DNA of 64,000 bases from positions 124,001-188,000 of the forward strand of contig NZ_FOET01000008.1 in assembly GCF_900110735.1 (NCBI RefSeq), read 5' to 3'. The notes below the pieces were generated by a model that saw nothing but the letters and a program-made list of their open reading frames with translations, made no database searches and had not been told where the DNA came from. The position numbers and the translations under genes are program-made. This DNA comes from Streptomyces radiopugnans. Lineage in GTDB: Bacteria; Actinomycetota; Actinomycetes; Streptomycetales; Streptomycetaceae. This document shows positions 16,175-24,855 of the stretch, piece after piece. Position 1 is the first letter of the stretch, and every line of letters begins with the position of its first letter.

Positions 16175-16384
16175 TCAGCGCCCGGCCGCGAGCGCGACGA
16201 AAGCGGCCCACCCGTCGCGGCCGATCCACAGTACGGGCCCGCCGGCCGTCTTGGAGTCCCGCACGTACACGGCGTCCGCCCCGGCGGCCACCTCCACGCA
16301 GTCCCCGCCGTTCGGGCCGCTGTGGCTGCTCTTGGACCAGGACAGCTCACCGGGCGCGTCGCCGCCCTGCCGTTCGATGCTCAT
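16175..16384 (-). CDS. DUF397 domain protein (second copy)
   Basis: 69 residues with the DUF397 core WSKSSHSGPNGGDCVEVAAG and VYVRDSKTAGGPVLWIG. About two thirds of residues match the copy at 13459. Its ATG overlaps the stop of the upstream XRE gene, exactly as in copy 1. The pairing suggests that the two proteins act as a unit. Toxin-antitoxin-like behaviour has been proposed for some such pairs but cannot be judged here. Confidence 0.9.
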   Translation of the reverse strand: MSIERQGGDAPGELSWSKSSHSGPNGGDCVEVAAGADAVYVRDSKTAGGPVLWIGRDGWAAFVALAAGR

Positions 16385-17229
16385 GTCTCCCCTGCCGCCC
16401 GCTTGATGAGATCGGCCGAATCCTCGGCGTTGAGAGCCTGTGAGCGCAGCATCCCATACTGGAGCCAGAACTCGCCGACCTCGCGGCAACCGGACCGGAC
16501 GCTCACCACGCCCTGCGACTCGATCACCACGAACCTCTGCCGTACGTGCGTCTCCAGCAGGACCATCGGGCCGCTGAGCCCGCTGTGGGCGGCCCTGCTG
16601 TTCGGCATCACCTGGATGCCCACGTGCCGCATGCGGGAGCACTCCAGCAGGTGGGCGAGTTGGGCCCGCATCACCTGCGGGCCGCCCACCACGCGGTGCA
16701 GCGCCACCTCCTCGATGACGAACGCGAAGACGGTGAGGGGCGTCCTGCGCGTCAGGATGGACTGCCGTGCCAGGCGTGCCGCGACGCGCTGCTCGACGAT
16801 CTCGTCGTCGAGCGGCGGGAAGTGGGTCTGGATCAGGGCGCGGGCGTACGCCTCCGTCTGGAGGAGTCCCGGGATCACGAGCTGGTCGTAGGAGAAGCGG
16901 CTGATCGCCTCCGACTCCAGTGCCGCCACGTCCTGGAAGAACGCGGGCGACTGGGCGCGGTCCACGTCCTCCTGGAGGGTGTTCAGCGCCCCGCCGGCCT
17001 TCAGCACCCGCTCCGCCGCGCCGGTGAACGCGGCCTTCGCCGGCCGCCGTCCCTGCTCGACCGAGGCGACCTGCTCCAGCGAGTAGCCGATGGCGTCCGC
17101 CAGGGACTGCTGGGTGAGGCCCTCGCGTTCGCGGAAGAGGCGGACGGGTTTGCCGTAGGCGCTCCACGCGCCGGGCCGGTCCCCACCGCCGTCTGCGGCG
17201 GGCCTGGCACTCTCGTTGTTCCTGCCCAT
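16381..17229 (-). CDS. XRE-family regulator with DUF5753 domain (second copy)
   Basis: 282 residues, the same length as copy 1. The start (MGRNNESARP) has AGGGGGA 5 nt upstream. Helix-turn-helix FREREGLTQQSLADAIGYSL and DUF5753 motifs (SRFSYDQLVIPGLLQTEAYAR, VIEEVALHRVVGGPQVM, IQVMPNSRAAHSGLSGPMVLLE) are present. Coupled to the DUF397 gene downstream. A CCGTACAA triad lies 76-119 bp upstream of the start. Divergent from an ATPase gene of the anti-sigma type, which may be under the same control. Confidence 0.9.
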   Translation of the reverse strand: MGRNNESARPAADGGGDRPGAWSAYGKPVRLFREREGLTQQSLADAIGYSLEQVASVEQGRRPAKAAFTGAAERVLKAGGALNTLQEDVDRAQSPAFFQDVAALESEAISRFSYDQLVIPGLLQTEAYARALIQTHFPPLDDEIVEQRVAARLARQSILTRRTPLTVFAFVIEEVALHRVVGGPQVMRAQLAHLLECSRMRHVGIQVMPNSRAAHSGLSGPMVLLETHVRQRFVVIESQGVVSVRSGCREVGEFWLQYGMLRSQALNAEDSADLIKRAAGET

Positions 17230-17304
17230 CGTTGTCCCCCTGGCCCGTCGCGGGTGCACCTCCATGGCGAACCGCGCCGGTGCCGGACGGGGCACGGGCA
17301 CCGG

Positions 17305-17348
17305 CCGTACAGCCGCCGTACAAGGGGCTTACGCAGGGGCGTGTACGG
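17305..17348. promoter_or_regulatory. CCGTACAA operator triad upstream of XRE copy 2
   Basis: CCGTACA at 17305 and CCGTACAA at 17316 (11 bp apart) are followed by inverted TGTACGG at 17342-17348. Compared with copy 1, the inverted box is displaced by 10 bp, one helical turn. Confidence 0.6.
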
Positions 17349-17393
17349 CGGTCCGACCTGGCCGCGCGCCCCGCGTGACGGGACGGTTACGGC

Positions 17394-17984
17394 ATGCGAC
17401 ACCAGAGTTCCGCCGCCGGGCGGCCCACCACACGCCCCGACGACCGTCCCGCCGAACAGGCCGCCGGCGTACCGCGGTTCACCGCCCGTTTCAGCAGCAC
17501 CCGGCGGGGCGCGCGGCTGGCGCGCAGGCTCGCCGTGCAGCAGTTCGCCGAGTGGACCGGCCTGCCGCACGGCTGCGACGCCGCGCACGCCGTCGCCCTG
17601 GTGACGGCGGAGCTGGCGGCCAACGCCGTCACCCACGGCAGCCTTCCGGGCCGGGACTTCCGGCTGACGCTGCTCCTGTCACACGAGCCGGCCGTGCATG
17701 AGCCCGTCCCGCACGAGCCGGCCGCGATGCGGATCGAGGTGACCGACACCCGGCCCGAGCGGCTCCCCCGCCACCCCGCGGCCGACCCGGGGCCGCCCGA
17801 CGAGGTGTCGGGGCGGGGGCTGCTCCTGGTCGCGGTGTACGCCCGGCGCTGGGGGTGCGAGGTGCGGGACGCGTTCACCAAGACCGTCTGGGCGGAGGTG
17901 CCGCTGCGGCAGCCGTCCGCTTTCCCGACTCCCCACGCCGGGCAGGCGTCGGCACAAGCCGTCGGCCGCTCGGACGAGGTGTGA
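17394..17984 (+). CDS. ATP-binding protein, RsbW-like (GHKL) anti-sigma/kinase family
   Basis: 196 residues. A HATPase_c domain carries the N-box ELAANAVTHG and the G-box DEVSGRGLLLVAVYARRWG. Streptomyces has many such small ATPases; some phosphorylate anti-anti-sigma factors, others are uncharacterised. A short EPAVHEPVPHEPA repeat sits between the boxes. The C-terminal tail is disordered. It is divergent from XRE copy 2 across the operator triad; such genes are frequent neighbours of XRE-DUF397 pairs. The start ATG lacks a strong Shine-Dalgarno. Confidence 0.82.
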   Translation: MRHQSSAAGRPTTRPDDRPAEQAAGVPRFTARFSSTRRGARLARRLAVQQFAEWTGLPHGCDAAHAVALVTAELAANAVTHGSLPGRDFRLTLLLSHEPAVHEPVPHEPAAMRIEVTDTRPERLPRHPAADPGPPDEVSGRGLLLVAVYARRWGCEVRDAFTKTVWAEVPLRQPSAFPTPHAGQASAQAVGRSDEV

Positions 17985-18072
17985 CTTCTCCACCGGCCGT
18001 CCGCCGGCCGAGAAGGCTCGGCGGCGCGGCCGGGGTGCGGTGCCGCCATGTGCCGGACTCGGTAGGCAGGGC

Positions 18073-18471
18073 CTACTGCGCAGCCGTCCTGGTGAGTTCC
18101 AGGGTCGGCGGCCCGTCCGGATCGGAATTGAAGTACACCTTCTCCGGGCCGCTCGTGTAGAGCTGGACGCCGCCGATCCTGCCGAGTCCGCCGTCCTCGA
18201 TCGACAGGTAGATGAAGTCGCTGGACGCCTGGTCGTCGAGGAAATCCCACTCGCCGCTGAAGTCGACGGGATCGGAGACCCCGTCCATCGACACATCGGT
18301 GGCGGAGAACGTCCCGTCGGAACCGAGCACGATCTGGGCGCCGGTCGCCTCGTTGCGGTACACGCCGGGCAGTTCGCCGGCATCGACCGAGGCCACGCAC
18401 CCCGAGGTGAGTACCGCGGAGACCGCCAAGGCAGCGGCGAGCCACCGTCCACCCGCCCTCTTGCTCATCAC
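18073..18471 (-). CDS. Small lipoprotein, function unknown
   Basis: 132 residues. A signal peptide with lipobox LTSGC gives a lipid-modified cysteine at about position 25. The mature part (LPGVYRNEATGAQIVLGSDGTFS, YFNSDPDGPPTLELTR) resembles a small beta-barrel. The start is a GTG immediately before an ATG; TACGCT lies 6 nt upstream (18478-18483), so the message is probably leaderless. Divergent from the RHS operon. Confidence 0.75.
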   Translation of the reverse strand: MMSKRAGGRWLAAALAVSAVLTSGCVASVDAGELPGVYRNEATGAQIVLGSDGTFSATDVSMDGVSDPVDFSGEWDFLDDQASSDFIYLSIEDGGLGRIGGVQLYTSGPEKVYFNSDPDGPPTLELTRTAAQ

Positions 18472-18690
18472 GGTCTCAGCGTAATGCCGAGTTCGGCGAC
18501 CTGGATCTCGGGGGCGTCGGCCCGGGTCGCCACCACGCCGCCGGAGCGAAGGGGCCGGCCCCGGAACTCTGGCACCGAGGCCACCTTGGCGCCGGGCGCA
18601 CCGGTGCTGTCGTATTCCGATCGATCAACCGCTTTGCAGAAGTACAGTGTTGGCCGACCGGCCGGGGTAGGAGTCGAACGGGGGTACGGG

Positions 18691-19131
18691 GTGGGGCTCG
18701 TCGGGGAGATAGCCGCGGTGCGCGCGGGGCGGGGGAACCCCCGCGCGATGGTGGGCGAGTTCCGCCGTACCGCCGTGCTGGTGCCGCTGATGGACAACCG
18801 GCTGATGACGGCCGTGCACGGCGGGATCCGCTGGATCCACGCGTTCACCGACGAGGCGGCCATGGCCCGCCTCGCCCGCCTGAAGGGCGCCGCGCCCGGC
18901 GAGGAGTGGGAGTACGCGGCGCTGCTGGGGGCCCGGCTGCTGGATGTGGTCGTTCCCCGGATGGACGGTCCGGCCGGGGTGGCGGTCAACGCCGCCGACG
19001 AGGACGGCTCGATGCTGTTCCCGCCGGTGAGGGGCATCGTGCCAGAGGCTGCGGCGGTGGACACGGACGCGGGTGGCACGAACGGCGCGGGTGGCACGGA
19101 CGGCGCGGAGCGGGACGGGGGCGCGCGATGA
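18691..19131 (+). CDS. SseB-like protein, first gene of the RHS operon
   Basis: 146 residues from a GTG with CGGGGG about 6 nt upstream. FRRTAVLVPLMDNRLMTAVHGGIRWIHAFTDEAAMARLARL, read in parts, matches the SseB N-terminal domain, followed by WEYAALLGARLLDVVVPRMDGPAGVAVNAADE. SseB domains occur in genes linked to secretion and polymorphic toxins in Streptomyces; their activity is not established. The C-terminus is a Gly/Asp-rich tail. The stop overlaps the next start by 4 bp. Confidence 0.78.
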   Translation: MGLVGEIAAVRAGRGNPRAMVGEFRRTAVLVPLMDNRLMTAVHGGIRWIHAFTDEAAMARLARLKGAAPGEEWEYAALLGARLLDVVVPRMDGPAGVAVNAADEDGSMLFPPVRGIVPEAAAVDTDAGGTNGAGGTDGAERDGGAR

Positions 19132-19796
19132 GCGGCGACGGGGACCTGAAGTTCTCCAAGGAGGCCCTGGATCTCATCGCCAAGGGCCTCAACGGGGCCA
19201 TCGACGAGCTGAAGCAGGTGGGCGGTTCGGAGACCGACTCCCTCCAGGGCGCGGGCTTCGACTCGATGGTGCTGACGGCCATGGAGGCCGGCCACCCGGG
19301 TCTGGCCGGGGAGTTCGAGGGCTTCTGCGAGGACTGGGAGTGGGGCGTACGCGCCCTGGTCATGGACGCCAACGCACTGGCTGCCCGGCTGGACCTGGCG
19401 GCGGGCATGGTCCACGCCGAGGACCGGTACTGGGACGGCACCTTCAAGGTCGCGGCCAACTCGTTCGCCGGCAACCCGCACCTGTCCGAGCAGGAGATCA
19501 CCCAGCGGGAGTGGGGCGAGCTGATCTCGCTGGACAACTACCGGCCCGACTACAGCACGGAGTCGTTCCGCACCGCCCAGCAGGAGATGGGGCAGACCTG
19601 GAAGGACACCGCCCGGAACGTGACCGGCCAGGGCCAGGGCGGCTTCCTGAACGACCTGGCGATGGACGCGGCCGGGGTCGAGGAGCACCAGCGCGAGACG
19701 GTGCGGGACGTGATGTTCGGGCCCTCCCCGGAGGAACGGGCCCAGCAGCAGGCGCAGCAGCAGGGCGGGCGGCAGGGTGACGGGGGCGAGGGCTGA
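19128..19796 (+). CDS. Helical WXG-type companion protein of the RHS toxin
   Basis: 222 residues, predicted largely helical. The N-terminal 100 residues (FSKEALDLIAKGLNGAIDEL, FEGFCEDWEWGVRALVMDAN) have the length and W-x-W-G turn expected of ESX/WXG100-like partners. The C-terminus is Gln-rich (EERAQQQAQQQGG). It overlaps both neighbours (4 bp and 1 bp), so it is made together with the RHS protein. A role as export partner or chaperone is inferred from context only. Confidence 0.7.
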   Translation: MSGDGDLKFSKEALDLIAKGLNGAIDELKQVGGSETDSLQGAGFDSMVLTAMEAGHPGLAGEFEGFCEDWEWGVRALVMDANALAARLDLAAGMVHAEDRYWDGTFKVAANSFAGNPHLSEQEITQREWGELISLDNYRPDYSTESFRTAQQEMGQTWKDTARNVTGQGQGGFLNDLAMDAAGVEEHQRETVRDVMFGPSPEERAQQQAQQQGGRQGDGGEG

Positions 19797-22700
19797 TGGG
19801 TTCGGACCTCTTCCCCGACTTCCTCGAGGACGGCTTCGAGAAGGGTGTGCAGAAGCTCGGCGACGGCGTCGAGTGGCTGGGCGGCAAGACGGCCGACGGG
19901 CTGGACAAGGTCGGCTGGGAGTCCGGCGCGGACTGGGTGCGCGACAAGTCCCGCTCCGCCGCGAACGCCATGGGCGCGGACACCGACGAACTCCAGCTCG
20001 GGCAGACCGAGGACCCCGAGAAGCTGGTCTACGGCAGCGCGGGCAAGCTCCGCTCGACCGCGGGCCATCTGAAGGACTTCGCCAAGGCCTTCGACAACGT
20101 CGGCAAGGGCATCAAGGGGCTGGACTCCTCGGGGATCAGGGGCGAGGCGGCCGACGCCTTCCGCGCGAAGGCGGCCAAGGAGCCTCCCCGGTGGTTCAAG
20201 GCCGCCGACGCCTGCGAGAAGGCCGCGGGCGCCCTGGAGGACTTCGCCGACACCGTGGAGTGGGCGCAGGGCCGGGCCAAGGAGGCGATCACCAAGTACA
20301 AGGCCGCCGTCAAGGCCTCCGAGGACGCGCGGACGGCGCACAACGAGAAGGTCGACGCGTACAACAAGGCCGTCGACGCCTACAACGCCAAGGTGAAGGC
20401 GGGCGACGACCCGGGTACGCCGCCGGTGTGCCCGGCCGCCTTCAAGGACCCCGGCCCGGCGAAGGCCGAGGAGGCCGAGGAGATCCTCGCCGAGGCGCGC
20501 AAGCAGCGCGACACGGCGGCGGAGAAGGCCCGTTCGGCCGTGAAGGCGGCGCGGGACGCGGCGCCGCCCAAGCCGTCGTACGCCGAGCAGGTCAAGTACG
20601 GCATGGCCGGGATGCACCTGGAGAACTCGCACGTGCTGGGCGGGATCATCAAGGGCACCACCGGACTGGTCTCCCTGGCCCGCAGCCTCAACCCCACCGA
20701 CCCGTACAACATCGGGCACCCGGGCGAGTACGCCACCACCCTCAACAGCACGGTCGCCGGGCTGGTCCAGGCCGCCAACGACCCGTGGGGCACGGGCCGG
20801 CAGATGGTCACCGACTTCATGAAGGACCCGGCCGAGGGGCTGGGGCGGCTGGCGCCCGACGCGGCGCTGGCCGTCGCGACCGGCGGCGCCGGGGCGGGAG
20901 TCAAGGGCGTCCGGATCGCGGCCGACGCCGCCGACGCGGCCGCCGACGCAGGCAAGGCCCGCCGCGCCCTGGAGAACGACGGCCCGGAGCAGCACGGCAG
21001 CAAGCCGGAGGAGCGCAACTCCGGCGGCACGGACCCGGTGGACCTGGCCACGGGGAGGATGTTCCTGCCGCAGACGGACGTCTCCCTGCCCGGCGCGATG
21101 CCGCTGGTCTTCCGGCGGTACGTGGAGTCCGGGTACACCGCGGGGCGGTGGTTCGGGCCGTCGTGGGCCTCCACCGTCGACCAGCGGCTGGAGGTGGACG
21201 CCGAGGGCGTGGTGTTCGTCGCCGAGGACGGGCGGCTGCTGGCGTACCCGCACCCGGCCCCCGGCGTCCCCACGCTGCCGTCGGCCGGCTCGGCGCGGAT
21301 GCCGCTGGAGCGCACACCGGACGGCGGCTACACCCTCACCGAACCGGACACCGGACGGGTGCGGCACTTCGCCCCGCCGGCCGGGGGCGAGGGCGGCGGG
21401 GCGGACGGTGTGGCGCGGCTGGAGCAGATCACCGACCGGGCCGGGCACCAGATCCTCTTCGTCCACGACGAGGCCACCGGCGCCCCGCTGCGGATCGAGC
21501 ACAGCGGCGGCTACACCCTGCACCTGACCGTCGAGGAGGGCCGCGTCACCGCCCTGTCGCTGGGCGACCGGGTGATCAAGCGGTACGGCTACACCGACGG
21601 CCACCTCACCGAGGTCGCCGACTCCTCGGGGCGGCCGCTGCGGTTCGAGTACGACGACGAGGCCCGGGTGATCGCCTGGGTCGACTCCAACGACCGGCGC
21701 TACGACTACGTCTACGACAACCTGCACCGGTGCGTCGCCGAGGGCGGCACCGAGGGCCACATGCAGGTCCGCATCGCCTACGACGGGACCGACCCGGACA
21801 CCGGCCGCAAGGTCACCACGCTGACCACCGCCGCCGGGCACGCCACCCGCCATGTGATCGACGACCGCTGCCGCACGATCGCCACCACCGACCCGGGCGG
21901 CCACACCACCCGCTACACCTACGGCGACCACCGGCAGCCGCTGACCGTCACCGATCCCCTGGGCCGTACCACCGCCTTCGCCTACGACGAGCACGGACGC
22001 CTCACCGGCCTGACCCGCCCGGACGGGCGGCGGGTCGCCGTCACCCGCGACGGCCTCGGACTGCCGGTCGAGGTCCGCGAGGCGGACGGGGCGGTGTGGC
22101 GGCACGCCTACGACGAGCGAGGCCTGCGCACCGCCACCACCGACCCGGCCGGTCACACCACCCACTACGCCTACGACGGGCACGGCCATCTGGCCTCGGT
22201 CACCGACGCCCTGGGCCAGATCACGTCCGTGCGCTGCGACGCGGCCGGGCTGCCGGTCGAGATCACCGATCCCCTGGGCGCCGTCACCCGCTACACCCGC
22301 GACGCCTTCGGCCGTCCCACCGCCATCACCGATCCCCTCGGCGCGGTCACCCGCCTGGAGTGGACGGTCGAGGGCAGACTCGCCCGCCGCACGGGCCCGG
22401 ACGGGGCCGAGGAGTCGTGGGAGTACGACGGTGAGGGCAACCGCGTCCGCCACACCGACGCGGCCGGCGGGGTGACCACGTACGAGTACACCCACTTCGA
22501 CCTGCTCGCCGCCCGCACCGGCCCGGACGGGGTGCGCCACACCTTCGAGCACGACGCCGAGCTGCGCCTGACCCGCGTCACCAACCCCCAGGGGCTGAGC
22601 TGGTCGTACGAGTACGACCCGGCCGGGCGCCTGATATCCGAGACCGACTTCGACGGCCGTACCCTCTCCTACTCCTACGACGCGGCCGGTCAACTGGCCG

Positions 22701-24538
22701 CCCGCACCACCCCGCTGGGCGAGACCGTCGCCTTCGCCCACGACGAGCTGGGCCGCCTGGTCCGCAAGGAGGCCGGGGGCCGGGTCACCACCTTCGCCTA
22801 CGACGCGGCCGGACGGCCGGTGGAGGCCGTCGGGCCCGACGCGGAGGTGCGCTGGCACCGCGACCGGCTGGGGCGGGTGAAGACCGAGCTGGTGAACGGC
22901 CGGGCCCTGTCCCTCTCCTACGACGCGCTGGGCCGCCGCACCCGCCGCACCACCCCCACCGGGGCGGTGTCGTCCCTCGCCTACGACGCGGCCGGCAACC
23001 GCACCGCCCTGACCACCTCCGGCCGCACGCTGGACTTCACCCACGACGCCGCCGGGCGCGAGACCGCCCGCCGCATCGGCGAGCACCTCACCCTGGCCCA
23101 GTGGTGGGACCCGGCCGGGCGCCTGACCGGCCAGACCCTCACCGCCGGCCCGGATGCGGCCACCGTCCAGCAGCGCACGTACCACTACCGGCCGGACAGC
23201 TACCTCACCGCCGTCGACGACCTCCTGACCGGCCACCGCGCCTTCGACCTCGACCCGGCCGGCCGCGTCACCGCCGTCACCGCGGCCGACTGGAGCGAGA
23301 CCTACGCCTACGACGCGGCCGGCAACCAGACCTCCGCCTCCTGGCCCGCCGGGCACGCCGCCGCCGACGCCACCGGCGAGCGCGCCTACACCGGCACCCG
23401 CCTCACCCGGGCCGGGCGCTTCCGCTACGAGTACGACGGAGCCGGCCGCACCGTCCTGCGGCAGCGCGTCCGGCTGTCGAAGAAGCCCGACACCTGGCGC
23501 TACGAGTGGGACGCCGAGGACCGCCTCACCACCGTCACCACCCCGGACGGCACCGTCTGGCGCTACCTGTACGACCCGCTGGGCCGCCGCATCGCCAAAC
23601 AGCGTCTCGCCCCGGACGGCGAAACCGTGGCCGAGCAGGTGGACTTCACCTGGGACGGCCCGGTCCTCGTCGAGCAGACCACCACCTCACCCGATCTGCC
23701 CCACCCGGTCGCCCTCACCTGGGACCACGACGGCCTCACCCCCCTGGCCCAGACCGAGCGCCTCCTCGACCCAGGCGACCAGGCCGAGATCGACCGGCGG
23801 TTCTTCGCCATCGTCACCGACCTCGTCGGCGCCCCCACCGAACTCGTCGACGACACCGGCCGCATCGCCTGGCACACCCGCACCACCCTGTGGGGCACCA
23901 CCACCTGGAACCGCGACGCCACCACCTACACCCCCCTGCGGTTCCCCGGCCAGTACCACGACCCCGAGACCGGCCTGCACTACAACCACTTCCGCTACTA
24001 CGACCCGGCCACCGGCCGCTACACCACCCCCGACCCCCTCGGCCTGGCCCCCGCCCCCAACCCGGCCACCTACGTCCACAACCCCCACACCTGGTGTGAC
24101 CCGCTGGGTCTGGCACCTGCCGATGGTGGGTGCGAGAACGGAGGCAGTTGGGATCCGGAGGAAGAGCCATACCTCTACCGCGGGGTCGGCTACGCAGATT
24201 CGTCGTCTCCGCCTGAGTGGCTGAAGATGTACGAGGATGCCCGCCGAGGAGTGGCGGAACCCCTCGGCGGGCATTCCGACCCCCAGCTTCATGCAGGCGG
24301 CCGGACAGATAGTGAATTCACTTCGTGGAGTACTTACTATGAAGATATGGCACTCGAGGAAAGTTATCGAGGAAACGGCCCTGGGGTAGTCTTGAGAATC
24401 CCCAACGCGGACACCCCGGACTATCACCGTGTTCCGGGCCTAAGATATCCATACCCCGAAGGGGAAGTGACAATCAGGGGCACTGTGCGCGGCGCAGAGA
24501 TCAGCATAAACGGAGGACCATGGATGCGCCCAAGCTGA
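19796..24538 (+). CDS. RHS polymorphic toxin with ADP-ribosyltransferase-like C-terminus
   Basis: 1580 residues. Residues 1-250: helical, T7SS-type export domain (FPDFLEDGFEKGVQKL, KAYN/DAYN heptads). About 400-480: DUF6531 (TDPVDLATGRMFLPQTDVSL). About 500-1380: many YD/RHS repeats of the YDxxGR type that build a closed cocoon. About 1382-1438: RHS core (FPGQYHDPETGLHYNHFRYY, DPLGL twice). The 140-residue tip has YRGV (R1462), FTSWS (S1510, S1512) and EGEV (E1555, E1557), the R-S-E pattern of ADP-ribosyltransferases. Target unknown. Tip DNA is clearly lower in GC than the shell, as expected of swapped toxin tips. An immunity-type gene overlaps the end. Confidence 0.88.
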   Translation: MGSDLFPDFLEDGFEKGVQKLGDGVEWLGGKTADGLDKVGWESGADWVRDKSRSAANAMGADTDELQLGQTEDPEKLVYGSAGKLRSTAGHLKDFAKAFDNVGKGIKGLDSSGIRGEAADAFRAKAAKEPPRWFKAADACEKAAGALEDFADTVEWAQGRAKEAITKYKAAVKASEDARTAHNEKVDAYNKAVDAYNAKVKAGDDPGTPPVCPAAFKDPGPAKAEEAEEILAEARKQRDTAAEKARSAVKAARDAAPPKPSYAEQVKYGMAGMHLENSHVLGGIIKGTTGLVSLARSLNPTDPYNIGHPGEYATTLNSTVAGLVQAANDPWGTGRQMVTDFMKDPAEGLGRLAPDAALAVATGGAGAGVKGVRIAADAADAAADAGKARRALENDGPEQHGSKPEERNSGGTDPVDLATGRMFLPQTDVSLPGAMPLVFRRYVESGYTAGRWFGPSWASTVDQRLEVDAEGVVFVAEDGRLLAYPHPAPGVPTLPSAGSARMPLERTPDGGYTLTEPDTGRVRHFAPPAGGEGGGADGVARLEQITDRAGHQILFVHDEATGAPLRIEHSGGYTLHLTVEEGRVTALSLGDRVIKRYGYTDGHLTEVADSSGRPLRFEYDDEARVIAWVDSNDRRYDYVYDNLHRCVAEGGTEGHMQVRIAYDGTDPDTGRKVTTLTTAAGHATRHVIDDRCRTIATTDPGGHTTRYTYGDHRQPLTVTDPLGRTTAFAYDEHGRLTGLTRPDGRRVAVTRDGLGLPVEVREADGAVWRHAYDERGLRTATTDPAGHTTHYAYDGHGHLASVTDALGQITSVRCDAAGLPVEITDPLGAVTRYTRDAFGRPTAITDPLGAVTRLEWTVEGRLARRTGPDGAEESWEYDGEGNRVRHTDAAGGVTTYEYTHFDLLAARTGPDGVRHTFEHDAELRLTRVTNPQGLSWSYEYDPAGRLISETDFDGRTLSYSYDAAGQLAARTTPLGETVAFAHDELGRLVRKEAGGRVTTFAYDAAGRPVEAVGPDAEVRWHRDRLGRVKTELVNGRALSLSYDALGRRTRRTTPTGAVSSLAYDAAGNRTALTTSGRTLDFTHDAAGRETARRIGEHLTLAQWWDPAGRLTGQTLTAGPDAATVQQRTYHYRPDSYLTAVDDLLTGHRAFDLDPAGRVTAVTAADWSETYAYDAAGNQTSASWPAGHAAADATGERAYTGTRLTRAGRFRYEYDGAGRTVLRQRVRLSKKPDTWRYEWDAEDRLTTVTTPDGTVWRYLYDPLGRRIAKQRLAPDGETVAEQVDFTWDGPVLVEQTTTSPDLPHPVALTWDHDGLTPLAQTERLLDPGDQAEIDRRFFAIVTDLVGAPTELVDDTGRIAWHTRTTLWGTTTWNRDATTYTPLRFPGQYHDPETGLHYNHFRYYDPATGRYTTPDPLGLAPAPNPATYVHNPHTWCDPLGLAPADGGCENGGSWDPEEEPYLYRGVGYADSSSPPEWLKMYEDARRGVAEPLGGHSDPQLHAGGRTDSEFTSWSTYYEDMALEESYRGNGPGVVLRIPNADTPDYHRVPGLRYPYPEGEVTIRGTVRGAEISINGGPWMRPS

Positions 24539-24855
24539 GGGAACTTCTCAGCGCCTATTCGACCAATGATCCGGATTTCCAGAAAAGCAACTGGCACGTA
24601 CCCGATGACGCTGCCATCGAATGCGGCACCGTTAGCCGAGAATCTCTCCTACATACATACCGAAGACGCCTCAAAAGAACCGGAGAAAACCACACCCTGC
24701 ACACCAAAACAGAAAATCTAGTGGCCTTCCTCCAAGATTATCCGGAAGAAGAGCTTACCATGGTCGACTATTACACGAGCGAAGGGGAGATGAGGCTATT
24801 TCTTGCAAATTACGAGTGCTCAAGAATCCTTTTTTGGATGTCCATGTTCAAGTGA
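24520..24855 (+). CDS. Putative immunity protein for the RHS toxin
   Basis: 111 residues. The ATG has CGGAGGA 2-3 nt upstream and overlaps the RHS coding end by 19 bp. No known domain is recognised; the protein is acidic in the middle (DYPEEELTMVDYYTSEGEM). GC is near 47 percent over stretches I counted, unlike the surrounding genome, matching the toxin tip. Position, size, composition and coupling are those of cognate immunity genes in polymorphic toxin loci. Function as ADP-ribosyltransferase inhibitor is inferred. Confidence 0.7.
   Translation: MDAPKLRELLSAYSTNDPDFQKSNWHVPDDAAIECGTVSRESLLHTYRRRLKRTGENHTLHTKTENLVAFLQDYPEEELTMVDYYTSEGEMRLFLANYECSRILFWMSMFK

Noticed and set aside
19550..23356. 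Very long open frame antisense to the RHS gene
   Set aside because: It lacks recognisable domains, is Val/Gly/Asp repetitive, and mirrors the GC third-position bias of the RHS frame. The sense frame has clear RHS motifs.
21500..24000. RHS repeats as DNA tandem repeats
   Set aside because: Similarity is at the protein YDxxGR level with variable spacing; DNA copies are diverged.
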